Source: Mesostigma viride (taxonomy: Eukaryota; Streptophyta; Mesostigmatophyceae; Mesostigmatales; Mesostigmataceae). Taken from it: a DNA stretch of 64,000 nucleotides. How positions within the stretch are numbered: the first letter of the stretch is position 1; each line of letters begins with the position of its first letter. This document shows positions 34,117-64,000 of the stretch, piece after piece. The notes under the pieces are model-generated. The model worked only from the letters and a program-made list of their open reading frames with translations. It was not told where the DNA came from and ran no database searches. The stretch spans positions 2,486,448 to 2,550,447 of the forward strand of contig RPFO01000104.1 in NCBI GenBank assembly GCA_009746045.1. The letters are read 5' to 3'. The translations under genes and the position numbers were made by a program.

Positions 34117-34650
34117 AAGGAGACAAACAGCGCAGGCCAGAAATCGGGAGAATCCGGACCATGGTAGCTCGAGCCTGCCGTTATCTTGTCCGCGTTTTCG
34201 AGTCGTTCAGGATGATGAATATGAATGGAGATGGAAATGTGTAGCCTTATGCACAATTGTGCATTGAAATTATGGCTGGCTTACGTGTAGAGCGACTAGA
34301 TGACCTAGACGGTGGGGCCGGAAACAGCTTGCTTGATCAAGGCGTGTGTTTCGAGCCTAACTGGCCGGGAGTGTCCGTCTAGTGGTGAGCACCATTGCTG
34401 CGATCGCTCTCCCACCATTTACGAGGAAATACCCGCAAATGGAAAACCACTGAAAAGGTCTAGCTAGTCAGTCATTACGTTAGCCATGCCATGATTCCAA
34501 ACGTCGATCCAAGAACTGCACACGGTGCGAAGGAAAATCCGGAGGACAGCACAAGGCACTGTGCGGCGGGAACCAAAAGCCCGCGTATGCCAGAAAACAT
34601 TGTGTTGCTGCAGCGACGCGACGATGTGGACAACGAATCCAGTGCCAAGC
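34117..34650. repeat. Dispersed repeat R1, long copy 2
   Basis: Second long copy, in the same orientation as 32107-32637 and about 2 kb downstream, so the pair could come from local duplication. It differs by small indels around 34245-34260 and 34370-34385. Confidence 0.8.
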
Positions 34651-35544
34651 TCGGAACGTCCGCAAAGGAGATCTGGCAGCACAGGGTTCAGATGTGCGGA
34701 GATACTACGCGATCCAGCCGGTCCACGACCTGTTCAGGCTGTTTATTCACACTAGAGAGCTTGTGCCAAGGGGCAGCACCGAACAGATGTGGGTGGCGTT
34801 GCAAAAAACAAGAATGAACCTGAGAATAAATATGAATATTCAATTTCTTAATCCTAGAGCGATCAATATTTGCTCGCTGAACCATGGCTGAACACGGCTC
34901 TTCCAGTCTCAAACAGCCGTGAAATCCGGCGAGCTTGTTCCTACAGTAGATGTCTTTTCTGATTTCTCACGTGGTGTCCGGCCTTATCAGCTTCGCCGAT
35001 TCTGGCGAACCTAACGGTTCTTCCGAAAATTGGCTTCGCGCCTCCGCCTGATAATTTGTTGTCAGATCATGACTTAACAAGTAATTTCATGAGAACCCAC
35101 TACAGTAGCCACAACTTACCCTGGCTTGCGCTGGAAGAGGAAAAGACCGATTACACAATGTATTACACAATGTGTTGGATTATTACACAACAGTGACAAC
35201 ACAGAATCTCAGATTATGGAGTCACAGCCGAACTGCCGAAGACGCTACAGTATCTTACTGGAGTTACAGCCCGACACTAATTCTTGGCCCTCGGCCGTTT
35301 CCAAATCTCTGCTGCCCATGTGCGGCGTGGACAACAACCGATGAATGATGGATGAACCACAGACAATGATAGATACAGCGTAACGGAACAGGACCTGCAC
35401 CGTAACAACGTCGATTATTACACAACAATGACAACACAGAATCTCAGATTATGATCACAGCCGAAGACGCTACTGGAGTTACAGCCCGACACTTCTTGGC
35501 CCTCGGCCGTTTCCAAATCTCTGCTGCCCATGTGCGGCGTGGGC

Positions 35545-35582
<38 letters not shown>

Positions 35583-35925
35583 CGCAGTCCGAAACCGATG
35601 AACGATAGATACGATTCTTATTTTTGGTTAATAAAAAATACCAATTTACCGGAATATGATAGATACAGCGTAACGGAACAGGACCACCGTAACAACAGCC
35701 CACGTTAAATAATCACCAATTTGGCGAATCAGTCATCGCCGCACGGCGCACGCGCTTGGGTCCTCACGCGCTTCATTTGTAAAGCGTAGTCCTGCTGCGC
35801 ACGCCCTCGAGGTGGGGCCTCGGGGCAACCAGGGTCGACAGTCGTAATTTGGCTCACTGAGCTGCACACTAGTGCAGCGTCCGCGACTTAAAATTACGAG
35901 CCGCGCAGGAGATATTTGCTTTACG
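34651..35925. other. Upstream region of the LRR gene, with local duplications and a CAA run
   Basis: A block at about 35167-35340 (GATTATTACACAACAGTGACA..., then GCTGCCCATGTGCGGCGTGG) is repeated with changes at about 35413-35545, and the second copy ends in a (CAA)n run. No TATA box is obvious directly before the LRR start codon. The promoter is presumably within 35700-35925, but I cannot place it. Confidence 0.5.
35543..35583. repeat. (CAA)n run after a CCCATGTGCGGCGTGGG motif
   Basis: About 13 CAA units directly after CTGCTGCCCATGTGCGGCGT. The same motif followed by an ACA/CAA run occurs at about 56899-56955, which suggests the tail of a dispersed retroposon read on the minus strand, with (TTG)n as its 3' end. 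Confidence 0.75.

Positions 35926-64000
<28,075 letters not shown>

Noticed and set aside
34369-34420. tRNA-like stretch (TCTAGTGGTGAGCACC) in repeat R1
   Set aside because: It recalls the D-arm of Asp/Glu tRNAs, but no anticodon arm or TTCGA T-arm follows at the right spacing and the other copies do not keep the fold.

Overview
The window looks like nuclear DNA of a large-genome, plant-type eukaryote; a streptophyte alga is my best guess, not something the sequence proves. There are no compact operon-like genes. Transposable elements and simple repeats fill most of the 64 kb. The one convincing host gene is a leucine-rich-repeat (LRR) surface-protein gene built from small exons, with very long introns and matching intron phases as in plant LRR receptor genes.

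Left part (1-8183): a LINE tail split by a small DNA transposon that carries 40-bp arrays, a 10-bp array, a pair of apparently identical 422-bp direct repeats around a GC-rich core, one copy of a dispersed repeat, and one coding-like minus-strand ORF that I cannot identify.

Middle part (7954-26343): three Ty1/copia-type LTR elements of one lineage. An old broken element (E0) was split by a young element (E1, 8184-16336, target duplication CTAGG). A second young element (E2, 18684-26338, target duplication GGTGG) lies just downstream. Their LTRs end in AGTTAG...CTAACT instead of the usual TG...CA. The domain order reads gag, zinc knuckle, integrase, protease-like, reverse transcriptase, RNase H, so the protease-like domain is not where copia elements normally carry it. 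E1 also holds a 485-bp TIR element inside gag. An array of long hairpins lies between E0 and E2.

Next (26344-35925): a GC-rich, minus-strand, gene-like remnant of unknown family is cut by a 3.4-kb TIR transposon with perfect 38-bp ends, a TA target duplication, CGCAAC-type subterminal repeats and a 39-bp minisatellite. Two further copies of the dispersed repeat and some local duplications follow.

Right part (35926-64000): the LRR gene runs rightward and leaves the window. Exon 1 encodes a signal peptide, exon 2 the LRR N-terminal cap, and each following exon one repeat of about 25 residues; all introns after the first are phase 2. Its introns hold a G-rich minisatellite, a Stowaway/mariner-like element, several copies of a 1.7-kb TIR family, a fold-back repeat present in one split and one unsplit copy, an 86-bp near-perfect palindrome, tandem duplications and an antisense LINE fragment. 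I saw no rRNA, tRNA or CRISPR array.
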